From Thiohalomonas denitrificans (GTDB lineage: Bacteria; Pseudomonadota; Gammaproteobacteria; Thiohalomonadales; Thiohalomonadaceae): 64,000 bases of DNA. The notes below the pieces were generated by a model. It ran no database searches, had not been told where the DNA came from, and saw only the letters and a list, made by a program, of their open reading frames with translations. The position numbers were made by a program, and so were the translations under genes. Of the stretch, positions 53,359-61,671 are shown one piece after another (positions within the stretch are counted from its first letter, which is position 1; every line of letters begins with the position of its first letter). The stretch spans positions 199,627 to 263,626 of the forward strand of contig NZ_FMWD01000004.1 in assembly GCF_900102855.1 (NCBI RefSeq), written 5' to 3'.

Positions 53359-53703
53359 TCAAAATCGTTTTTTCGGTACTTCGTACACGCCTTTGCGCAT
53401 ATAGATGCGCCAGTGATCGCCTCGCTTGAGCGTTGCCATGTGGGTCCCGCCTTGAGAAAACATCAGGGCCGGCAGGGTCTCCACGGTGGCCGGGTTGTCG
53501 GACAGCAGTTCGATCACCTCGCCCTCCTCCAACTCGTCCAGCACGCGCATTGTCAACAGTTGCGGCCGGGGACACGCCGCGCCGATGCAGTCCAGGGTGC
53601 GGGAAATCGTCACTTCACCTGTTTGCGGCAGCGTGACGGTATGCGGCACCGCCAGCACAGTGGCTTCTTGTTTACGGCTCAGCATTCGCTGTATCCAGTT
53701 CAC
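53359..53703 (-). CDS. TusA-like protein with N-terminal extension
   Basis: A 114-residue protein. Residues about 30-114 are a TusA fold with LDCIGAACPRPQL (Cys39 and Cys44, Cys-Pro-x-Pro) and the tail RIYMRKGVYEVPKKRF. The first 30 residues are an extra segment with an amphipathic start (NWIQRMLSRKQ) that might touch the membrane. I chose GTG at 53701-53703: the sigma-54 promoter at 53740-53755 would start RNA near 53729, so the earlier GTG at 53728-53730 would leave no leader. First gene of the 13-gene operon. Confidence 0.85.
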   Translation of the reverse strand: MNWIQRMLSRKQEATVLAVPHTVTLPQTGEVTISRTLDCIGAACPRPQLLTMRVLDELEEGEVIELLSDNPATVETLPALMFSQGGTHMATLKRGDHWRIYMRKGVYEVPKKRF

Positions 53704-53739
53704 CAACCTCGCCCCCTTCCTGTTGCTCACCAGAAATAG

Positions 53740-53755
53740 AGCACGGTCTGTGCCA
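53740..53755 (-). promoter_or_regulatory. Sigma-54 (-24/-12) promoter of the 13-gene operon
   Basis: Read on the minus strand: TGGCACAGACCGTGCT, an exact GG-N10-GC with full TGGCAC -24 box and GTGCT -12 box. It lies about 37 bases before the GTG of the first gene. Confidence 0.85.
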
Positions 53756-53811
53756 ACAATAAAATTGGCTGAGGAGACAATTAGTTAGGGAAAAACCGGT
53801 GGGTTTTCTAC

Positions 53812-53867
53812 AGTCGCAATTTGCAATAGGCGATTCTCATGACGCGCAGACATTGCATGTTGCAATG
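53812..53867. promoter_or_regulatory. Probable activator binding sites
   Basis: CATTGCATGTTGCAATG at 53851-53867 is a perfect CATTGCA-N3-TGCAATG inverted repeat about 100 bases upstream of the -24 box, the usual distance for NtrC-type activators. A related GTCGCAATTTGCAATA at about 53814-53829 could be a second, weaker site. Confidence 0.65.
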
Positions 53868-53999
53868 CGGAGAGAAAGGTCGAACAGAGGAATGAAATTG
53901 GACACCACGGATGAACGTCTGGCCAAGTCAATGGTCTAAAATCGATCTGGCCACGTATTCACGTAGGTGGTATTAGCCAGTCATGGCAGCATTAACCGG

Positions 54000-54310
54000 A
54001 GACGGCGACGGCCTGAAGGCCGACCTACATTTGGCGTTTGGCGCCGTCGGCCTTCAGGGCAGGAATATAGGATGGGGTGAGCCCCGCGAACCCCATCATT
54101 GATCGGGGAACCGGTGCATTTGAAGAATACACCCTACGGAGAAGCCGGCACCGTTCGGGACGCATTCAAAATGCGCTGCATCGATGCCAACCCCCTGTGG
54201 GTCGGCCTTCAGGCCAGAAATGTAGGATGGGGTGAGCCCCGCGAACCCCATCATTGATCGGAACCGGTACATTTGAAGAATGTACCCTACGAGAGAAGCC
54301 GGCACCGTTC
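54000..54310. repeat. Duplicated repeat cassette, right flank of the operon (inverted)
   Basis: TGTAGGATGGGGTGAGCCCC followed by GCGAACCCCATCATTGATCGG occurs at 54066-54106 and 54221-54261; each is followed by GGTGCATTTGAAGAATACACCCT or its variant. These are the reverse complement of the cassette at 42977-43016 and 43130-43169. No gene is seen from 53731 to 54335. Confidence 0.8.
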
Positions 54311-54335
54311 GGGGCGCATAAGGGACGACAGCCTG

Positions 54336-55205
54336 CTAGTGGCGAGTGGTGGAGACCTCGGGCTGTTCCGGACCAGCAAACAGGCGCTCCACATCCACTG
54401 CATCGTAGGCATAACGGCGATTGCAAAACTCGCAATTGACCGCCACTTCGCCTTCGGTGCGAATGATATCCGTCACCTCATCATGGCCGAGGCCGCGCAG
54501 TGCATTTTCAACTCGCTCCCTGGAGCAGGAGCAGCGGAAGCTTACGGGCTCGCTCTCGAACACCCGAACATCCTCTTCATGGAACAGACGCCGGATCACC
54601 TCTCCCTGTTCGAGATCAAGCAGTTCCGGTTCGGTCACGGTTTCGGCCAGCGTGGAGACGCGATTCCAGGCGTCTTCCTCGCTGTACTGTCCAGGCAGAT
54701 CCTGGAGAAGCAGACCGGCTGCACTGTCGCTGTCCGCCGTCAGCCACAGCCGGGTGGGCAGTTGTTCGGAGCGGTAAAGATAGCCTTCGATGGCCTCGGC
54801 AAAGCTGTCACCCTCCAGAGGTACGATGCCCTGGTAACGATCGCGTCCGCTCTTTTTCTGGTCGATGGTGATGATCAGCTGAGCATCACCGAACTGACCG
54901 TTCAGGCTGGCCTCATCAGGCTCGCCCTCCCAGTGCGCCAGGCCGCGAAGCGTACGCGCGCTGGTGCACTCGACCACCATCATCCCGATGGGACCATCGC
55001 CCCGGATCTGCAGGGTCATGCTGCCGTCGAACTTGAGCGTTGCCGAAAGCAGAACGCTGGCAGCCATCAATTCGCCCAGCCGGGTCCGAACCACCGGCGG
55101 ATAATCCTGCCGCTCCAGCACCGCCTGCCAGCTGGCGTCAAGGCGAACCAGTTCGCCGCGAATACCGAGGTTTTCGAAGAGGAACCGCTGCAATGTGTCA
55201 TTCAT
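54336..55205 (-). CDS. hslO: Hsp33 redox-regulated chaperonin
   Basis: A 289-residue redox-switched holdase. The N-terminal domain starts MNDTLQRFLFENLGIRGELV and includes GRDRYQGIVPL. The C-terminal zinc switch is CSCSRER...NCEFCNRRY, i.e. CxC and CxxC as expected. I chose ATG at 55203-55205. The protein protects against oxidative unfolding. It is a single gene between repeat regions, divergent from nothing. Confidence 0.95.
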   Translation of the reverse strand: MNDTLQRFLFENLGIRGELVRLDASWQAVLERQDYPPVVRTRLGELMAASVLLSATLKFDGSMTLQIRGDGPIGMMVVECTSARTLRGLAHWEGEPDEASLNGQFGDAQLIITIDQKKSGRDRYQGIVPLEGDSFAEAIEGYLYRSEQLPTRLWLTADSDSAAGLLLQDLPGQYSEEDAWNRVSTLAETVTEPELLDLEQGEVIRRLFHEEDVRVFESEPVSFRCSCSRERVENALRGLGHDEVTDIIRTEGEVAVNCEFCNRRYAYDAVDVERLFAGPEQPEVSTTRH

Positions 55206-55259
55206 AGCCGGTGAGACCCTTTTTGGGATTCGTAAGTTCGGCACATAGCCCCCGGAAAC

Positions 55260-55435
55260 AAACCACGGGGGACACGGGACTCAAGGAAAACCACAGAGAA
55301 CACAGAGCAGAATCAAACCGCTGGGCAAAAAAGAAATACTCTGTGCCAAATCCGACTCGGTGCTTGTAGGAGCGGCGGAAGCCGCGAACGGCCGCGAAAG
55401 CGCTCCACCTTCGCGGCTTCCGCCGCTCCTACAGG
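55260..55435. repeat. CCACGGGG repeat and TGTAGGAGC hairpin
   Basis: ACCACGGGGGACACGGGACTC at about 55261 and ACCACAGAGAACACAGAG are family C sequences. TTGTAGGAGCGGCGGAAGCC (from about 55364) pairs with GGCTTCCGCCGCTCCTACAG to about 55433, a very long hairpin, second copy of the one at 13286. It might end transcription of gatB on the minus strand. Confidence 0.75.
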
Positions 55436-55471
55436 TATCTACCGGTATGAGGGGCGAATTCGGTGCACACC

Positions 55472-56905
55472 TTAGCCGAGCTTCGCTTTTAGCAGTTCGT
55501 TGACCTGCTGGGGATTGGCTTTGCCTTTGCTGGCTTTCATCACCTGGCCGACGAAGAAGCCCATGACCTTGTCTTTGCCGGCGCGGTATTGCTCGACCTG
55601 TTTCGGGTTATCGGCGATGACCTGTTCGATGATGCCTTCGATGGCGCCGGTATCGGTGATCTGCTTCAGACCCTTCGACTCGATTACGCTGTCGGCATCG
55701 CCTTCGCCGTTCCACATGGCCTCGAAAACATCCTTGGCGATCTTGCCGGAGATGGTGTTGTCGACGATACGCTTGAGCATCCCGCCGAGCATCTCGGCGG
55801 AGACCGGCGACTCGGTGATCTCCTTGCCATGCTTGTTCAGGAATGCGGACAGGTCGCCCATCACCCAGTTGGCGGCCATCTTGGGATCGCCATCGGAGGC
55901 CTTCACCACGGCCTCGTAGAAGTCACCCATATCCCGGGAGGCGGTCAGAGCACCGGCGTCGTAACGGGAGAGACCGTAATGGGCTACGAAGCGCTCCATC
56001 TTCTCATCCGGCAGTTCCGGCAGGGTCTTGCGCACGTCTTCCACAAAGGCCCGATCCAGTTCCAGCGGCAGGAGATCGGGATCCGGGAAATAGCGGTAAT
56101 CGTTGGCCTCCTCCTTGGAACGCATCGGGCGGGTTTCGCCCTTGTCCGCATCATAGAGGCGCGTCTCCTGCACCACCTCACCGCCACCCTCGATGATGGC
56201 GATCTGGCGTTCGATCTCGAAGTCGATGGCGCGCTCGACGAAGCGGAAGGAGTTGAGGTTTTTCAGCTCCGCACGGGTGCCGAACTCCTTTTGACCCTTG
56301 GGACGTACCGAGACGTTGGCATCGCAGCGGAACGAGCCCTCCTGCATGTTGCCGTCGCAAATCTCCAGGTAACGGACCAGGGAGTGCATCTTTTTCATGT
56401 AGGCCACCGCCTCCCTGGCCGAACAGAGTTCCGGCTCGGAAACGATCTCCAGGAGCGGCGTGCCGGCCCGGTTGAGGTCGACACCGGTCATGCCGTGGAA
56501 GTCCTCGTGCAGGGATTTGCCGGCATCCTCTTCCAGGTGGGCGCGAGTAACACCGATACGTCGGGTCTCCCCGTCCTCCAGTTCGATGTCCAGATGCCCT
56601 CCCTCGACGACGGGCAGCTCATACTGGGAAATCTGATAGCCCTTGGGCAGGTCCGGGTAGAAGTAGTTCTTGCGCGCAAACACCGAACGCTCGGCGACCC
56701 GCGCCCCGATGGCAAGGCCGAACTTCGCGGCCATGCGCACCACCTCCCGATTCAGCACCGGCAGCACACCCGGCAGCCCCAGATCCACTGCACAGGCCTG
56801 TGTATTCGGCTCGGCGCCGTAGGCGGTGGAAGCCCCGGAGAAAATCTTGCTCTTGGTAGCGAGCTGGGCATGAATCTCAAGCCCGATGACACATTCCCAA
56901 TCCAT
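55472..56905 (-). CDS. gatB: Asp-tRNA(Asn)/Glu-tRNA(Gln) amidotransferase subunit B
   Basis: A 477-residue kinase/transferase subunit that activates and amidates mischarged tRNA using ammonia from GatA. The family start [17 protein letters not shown], the [17 protein letters not shown] motif, and the C-terminal YqeY-like tail domain are present. Minus-strand order gatC-gatA-gatB, about 105 bases after gatA. With tRNAGln present here, the complex likely serves Asn-tRNA and/or Gln-tRNA. Confidence 0.96.
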   Translation of the reverse strand: MDWECVIGLEIHAQLATKSKIFSGASTAYGAEPNTQACAVDLGLPGVLPVLNREVVRMAAKFGLAIGARVAERSVFARKNYFYPDLPKGYQISQYELPVVEGGHLDIELEDGETRRIGVTRAHLEEDAGKSLHEDFHGMTGVDLNRAGTPLLEIVSEPELCSAREAVAYMKKMHSLVRYLEICDGNMQEGSFRCDANVSVRPKGQKEFGTRAELKNLNSFRFVERAIDFEIERQIAIIEGGGEVVQETRLYDADKGETRPMRSKEEANDYRYFPDPDLLPLELDRAFVEDVRKTLPELPDEKMERFVAHYGLSRYDAGALTASRDMGDFYEAVVKASDGDPKMAANWVMGDLSAFLNKHGKEITESPVSAEMLGGMLKRIVDNTISGKIAKDVFEAMWNGEGDADSVIESKGLKQITDTGAIEGIIEQVIADNPKQVEQYRAGKDKVMGFFVGQVMKASKGKANPQQVNELLKAKLG

Positions 56906-56924
56906 ATTCGATACCTTGATTTAT

Positions 56925-57005
56925 TTTTACCGCAAAGGTCGCGAAGAGTCGCAAAGATAAAACCTAAGCTTTTCTTGGCGTTCCTTTGCGTCCTTCGCGG
57001 TTATC
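56925..57005. repeat. CCGCAAAGG inverted repeat between gatA and gatB
   Basis: TACCGCAAAGGTCGCGAAGA is answered by TTCCTTTGCGTCCTTCGCGG. It resembles the CCGCAAAGGACGC intergenic repeats of many proteobacteria. Confidence 0.6.
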
Positions 57006-57010
57006 GCTGT

Positions 57011-58465
57011 TTAGCTAAACGCCTCGGGCGCGCGGGTGTGCCAGTCGGTGGTCTGCTGGTACTGATGGGCCACGTTCAGGAGCCGCGCTTCATCGAAGTA
57101 GTTGCCGATTATCTGCAGACCGACGGGGCGCTCACCGGAAAAACCGGCGGGGATGGAGATGCCCGGCAGACCGGCGAGATTGGCGGCGATGGTGTAGATG
57201 TCCGACAGGTACATGGTGATCGGGTCATCGGCCTTTTCGCCGATATTGAAGGCAACGCCGGGCGAGGTCGGCCCCATCAGCACATCGACCTCTTCAAAAG
57301 CCCTGGTGAAGTCGTCGCGGATCAGGCGCCGCAGCTGCTGGGCCTTCAGGTAATAGGCGTCGTAGTAGCCGGCGGAGAGCGCATAGGTCCCGACCATAAT
57401 GCGGCGTTTCACTTCGGGGCCGAAGCCCTCCCCGCGGGAGCGCTTGTAAAGGTCTTCCAGGTCCTTCGGCTCTTCGCAGCGGTGGCCAAAGCGCACCCCG
57501 TCGAAGCGGGACAGGTTGGACGAGCACTCGGCCGGCGCCACCACATAATAGGTGGGCACCGCCAGGTTGGTGTTGGGCAGGCTGACCTCCTTCACCTCGG
57601 CACCGAGTCGCTTGTACTCCTCGACGGCCGCCTCGACCACCTTCGAGACTTCCGGGTCCAGCCCCTCGCCGAAATATTCTCTGGGCAGGCCGATGCGGAG
57701 CCCCTTCAGGTCGTTGCCGAGCCCGGCCATGTAATCGGGGACTTCGCGGTCTACGCAGGTGGAGTCGCGCTCATCGAAACCGGCCATCGCCGACAGCAGC
57801 AGCGCGCAGTCCTCGGCGGTGCGCGCCATGGGGCCGCCCTGATCCAGCGACGAGGCAAACGCGATCATCCCGTAGCGGGAGACCCGGCCGTAGGTGGGCT
57901 TCAGGCCGGTGATCCCGCACAGGGCGGCCGGCTGGCGGATGGAGCCGCCGGTATCGGTGCCCGTGGCGCCGGCGGCGAGGCGTGCCGCTACCGCCGCAGC
58001 AGAGCCACCGGAAGAGCCGCCCGGTACGGCTTTGAGGTCCCAGGGGTTGCTGACCGGACCGTAGAAGCTGGTCTCATTGGAGGAGCCCATCGCGAACTCG
58101 TCCATATTGGTCTTTCCCAGCATGACCGCGCCGGCCGCCTTGAAGCGCTGCACGACCGTGGCATCATAAGGAGCCACAAAGTTGTCCAGCATCTTCGAGC
58201 CGCAGGAGGTCCGCACTCCCCGGGTGCAGAAAATGTCCTTGTGGGCGATCGGGATGCCGGTCAGCGGCCCCGCTTCGCCACCGGCGATACGCCGGTCCGC
58301 CTCGCGCGCCTGCTCCAGGGCGGCCTCGGCGGTCACGGTGATGTAGCTGTTCAGTTTCCCGTCGAAACGTGCGATGCGGTCCACGAACGCCTGCGTCAGC
58401 TCCTCGCTGGAGAAATCACCGGCGCTGAGGCCGGCGGCAAGTTCGGCGATGGTCTTGTTGTGCAT
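57011..58465 (-). CDS. gatA: Asp-tRNA(Asn)/Glu-tRNA(Gln) amidotransferase subunit A
   Basis: A 484-residue amidase-signature glutaminase. The catalytic Ser-cisSer-Lys triad is seen in the HKDIFCTRG lysine motif, the SCGSKMLD region and [15 protein letters not shown]. It frees ammonia from glutamine and channels it to GatB. It lies about 78 bases after gatC across a GAGATACG repeat. Confidence 0.96.
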   Translation of the reverse strand: MHNKTIAELAAGLSAGDFSSEELTQAFVDRIARFDGKLNSYITVTAEAALEQAREADRRIAGGEAGPLTGIPIAHKDIFCTRGVRTSCGSKMLDNFVAPYDATVVQRFKAAGAVMLGKTNMDEFAMGSSNETSFYGPVSNPWDLKAVPGGSSGGSAAAVAARLAAGATGTDTGGSIRQPAALCGITGLKPTYGRVSRYGMIAFASSLDQGGPMARTAEDCALLLSAMAGFDERDSTCVDREVPDYMAGLGNDLKGLRIGLPREYFGEGLDPEVSKVVEAAVEEYKRLGAEVKEVSLPNTNLAVPTYYVVAPAECSSNLSRFDGVRFGHRCEEPKDLEDLYKRSRGEGFGPEVKRRIMVGTYALSAGYYDAYYLKAQQLRRLIRDDFTRAFEEVDVLMGPTSPGVAFNIGEKADDPITMYLSDIYTIAANLAGLPGISIPAGFSGERPVGLQIIGNYFDEARLLNVAHQYQQTTDWHTRAPEAFS

Positions 58466-58543
58466 GTCAACACTCAGGTTCGAGATTCAAGATTCGAGAT
58501 ACGAGGGGGTAAGGGCACGGGACATGGGTATCTTGACCCGCAC

Positions 58544-58831
58544 CTATTCGATGACCTTCGGCACGAGATAGAGCCCTGCTTCGGTCGCGGGGGCATTCTG
58601 CTGGAATTCGCTACGCTGATCGGTCTCGGTGACCTCATCGTCACGCAGCCGCTGACTCATCTCCAGGGGGTGGGCCATCGGCACCACGTCAGTGGTATCC
58701 ACTGCGCTCATCTGCTCGACGAGTCCCATAATGTTGGAAAGGTTTGTGGCATACTCCGGTATATCTCCATCGGATATAGCCAGTCGCGCCAGGTGCGCGA
58801 TGTTCTCCACATCGTCTCGGTCCAGGGCCAT
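58544..58831 (-). CDS. gatC: Asp-tRNA(Asn)/Glu-tRNA(Gln) amidotransferase subunit C
   Basis: A 95-residue stabilising subunit of GatCAB ([18 protein letters not shown]; ending [16 protein letters not shown]). I chose ATG at 58829-58831, giving the usual length; the frame stays open upstream into the intergenic region. It is first in gatCAB and divergent from mreB with about 138 bases between them. Confidence 0.93.
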   Translation of the reverse strand: MALDRDDVENIAHLARLAISDGDIPEYATNLSNIMGLVEQMSAVDTTDVVPMAHPLEMSQRLRDDEVTETDQRSEFQQNAPATEAGLYLVPKVIE

Positions 58832-58891
58832 CAGGCTCTCCATCCGGTCGGTTAATAGCGGAAAAAGCAGAAACTTATCACAATTGCCACC

Positions 58892-60022
<1,131 letters not shown>

Positions 60023-60090
60023 ACCAGGTCCGAGGTAAAAGATTCGAGATACGGGGTTTCGCACCTCGTATCTTCAACCTCGTATCTGAA
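60023..60090. repeat. GATTCGAGATACG repeat between mreB and mreC
   Basis: AAAGATTCGAGATACGGGG faces CCTCGTATCTTC and CCTCGTATCTG in inverse order. Same family as at 3958 and about 58480-58505. Not seen to carry a terminator. Confidence 0.6.
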
Positions 60091-60119
60091 GTCGGAGGTG
60101 TCACATCAAGGTACTGTTC

Positions 60120-61019
60120 TTGCGCGGACCGTCGATGGCCATGCGAGCGGCGCTGCTCGTGCTGGTCTCAGTGTTCCTGATGACACTCGATCACCGTCAG
60201 CAGCACCTGGAAGCGATGCGCGCCACCATCGCCGTGGTCCTCTACCCGCTGGAATACCTGGTCAGCCTGCCCGCCTCGGCGGGAACCTGGGCCTCCGATG
60301 CGTTTGCCGCCCGTTCGCATCTCATCAGCGAAAACGAAAGCCTGCGTAGCCGGCAGCTTGAGCTGGAGGCCCGGCTGCTGAAGTTTGATGCCCTCCTGGC
60401 CGAAAACAGCCGGCTACGTGAAATGCTGCAATCACCGCGTAAAGTCGACGAACGGCTGCTGGTGGCAGAGCTGCTGGCCGTCGACATGGATCCTTTCAAG
60501 CGTCAGGCGGTGCTCAACAAGGGCTCCCGGGCCGGAGTTTACCGCGGCCACCCGGTCCTCGACGCCAAGGGCGTCATGGGGCAGGTGACCGAAGTGTCCC
60601 CCATCAGTTCGGTGGCGATGCTGATCACCGATCCCAGCCACGCCATCCCGGTACAGGTAAATCGCAGCGGACTCCGCGCCATTGCACTCGGTACGGGTGA
60701 GGCCGACCGGCTCGAACTGCCCCACATTCCCAATAACGCGGATATCCGCGTCGGCGATCTGCTGGTCACCTCCGGTCTCGACCGCCGGTTTCCTCCGGGC
60801 TATCCGGTCGCCGAGATACAGCATATCGACAAGGACCCCACTCAGCCCTATGCGTCCATCGTGGCCCGGCCCACGGCGGAACTGGAGCGGGTTCGGGAAG
60901 TGCTGCTGATCTGGCCGGATCACCTTGCCGAAACCACCGACTCGCAAGGGGCCCCGGCGAAAGATGCACCGGAAGCCGACGCACCGGAGCCAGATGCACA
61001 AGAGGCGTCCCCATCATGA
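60120..61019 (+). CDS. mreC: Rod shape-determining protein MreC (start uncertain)
   Basis: A roughly 300-residue membrane-anchored periplasmic scaffold. One N-terminal helix (MRAALLVLVSVFLMTL), a coiled coil (LISENESLRSRQLELEARLL) and two beta domains (GVYRGHPVLDAKGVMGQVTE; NNADIRVGDLLVTSGLD) are visible, then an acidic Ala/Pro/Asp tail. The given start is TTG at 60120. A strong GGAGG at 60094-60098 instead lies six bases before ATC at 60105, and reading from there (IKVLFLRGPSM) matches normal MreC N-termini, so a non-standard AUC start or a base error is possible. The TGA overlaps mreD. Confidence 0.9.
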   Translation: MRGPSMAMRAALLVLVSVFLMTLDHRQQHLEAMRATIAVVLYPLEYLVSLPASAGTWASDAFAARSHLISENESLRSRQLELEARLLKFDALLAENSRLREMLQSPRKVDERLLVAELLAVDMDPFKRQAVLNKGSRAGVYRGHPVLDAKGVMGQVTEVSPISSVAMLITDPSHAIPVQVNRSGLRAIALGTGEADRLELPHIPNNADIRVGDLLVTSGLDRRFPPGYPVAEIQHIDKDPTQPYASIVARPTAELERVREVLLIWPDHLAETTDSQGAPAKDAPEADAPEPDAQEASPS

Positions 61020-61504
61020 GCCTGGCCCAACACCAGAACGGCTGGGCCATTATCGCCAGTTTCCTGGTGGCGATGATACTGACGTTGATGCCGCTGCCCG
61101 ATGGTGCGGAGTGGTTTCGTCCCGAGTGGGTGGCCATGGTGCTGATCTACTGGTGTATGGCACTGCCCGAACGGGTCAACATCGGCGTCGCGTGGATTAT
61201 GGGCCTATTCCTGGATGTCGCCCGTGGAGCACTGCTCGGCCAGTATGCGCTGGCGCTGACGCTGGTGGCCTTTCTCACCATTCACCTGCATCGCCGGGTG
61301 AGGAACTTCCCCCTTTGGCAACAGAGTCTTGCGGTGCTGGTGCTGGTGGCACTTGAGCAGCTGCTGGTCCTCTGGGTAAAGGGCATCATCGGCCAGTCAC
61401 CGAATAGCTGGCTGTATTGGGCGCCCTCGCTTACCAGTATGCTGTTATGGCCGTGGATGTTTCTGATCCTGCGGGACCTGCGCCGCCATTTCCGGGTGAC
61501 CTAA
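61016..61504 (+). CDS. mreD: Rod shape-determining protein MreD
   Basis: A 162-residue membrane protein with five or six helices, part of the Rod complex with MreC, PBP2 and RodA. Family features include PEWVAMVLIYWCMALPERV and GLFLDVARGALLGQYAL. Its ATG overlaps the mreC TGA (ATGA). A short extra frame separates it from mrdA. Confidence 0.94.
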   Translation: MSLAQHQNGWAIIASFLVAMILTLMPLPDGAEWFRPEWVAMVLIYWCMALPERVNIGVAWIMGLFLDVARGALLGQYALALTLVAFLTIHLHRRVRNFPLWQQSLAVLVLVALEQLLVLWVKGIIGQSPNSWLYWAPSLTSMLLWPWMFLILRDLRRHFRVT

Positions 61505-61506
61505 TC

Positions 61507-61671
61507 ATGTCTGGAGCCACCTTCAGCGAGCCGCTGACCAGCCAGACCGCTCCTGCGCATCCCTGCGCCCGCGGCATTCGTGCATCCATGCACATCAAGC
61601 AAGGTGCGCTCGCGCCGGAATGGCAGGCTTTGGTTCCCGAATATCCTCCCAAGCGTGAAGTAGCACACTGA
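61507..61671 (+). CDS. Possible 54-residue protein between mreD and mrdA
   Basis: MSGATFSEPLTSQTAPAHPC to PEYPPKREVAH, beginning three bases after mreD and with its TGA overlapping the ATG of mrdA (TGATG). No signal or membrane segment. A ribosome site is weak (GGGTGACC). The overlap is the main support; it may equally be a leader frame that couples mrdA translation. No family recognised. Confidence 0.4.
   Translation: MSGATFSEPLTSQTAPAHPCARGIRASMHIKQGALAPEWQALVPEYPPKREVAH

Noticed and set aside
55589-58855. 1088-codon plus-strand open frame
   Set aside because: It lies opposite gatB, gatA and gatC, all clear by motif; the translation is His/Gly/Leu-rich shadow sequence.
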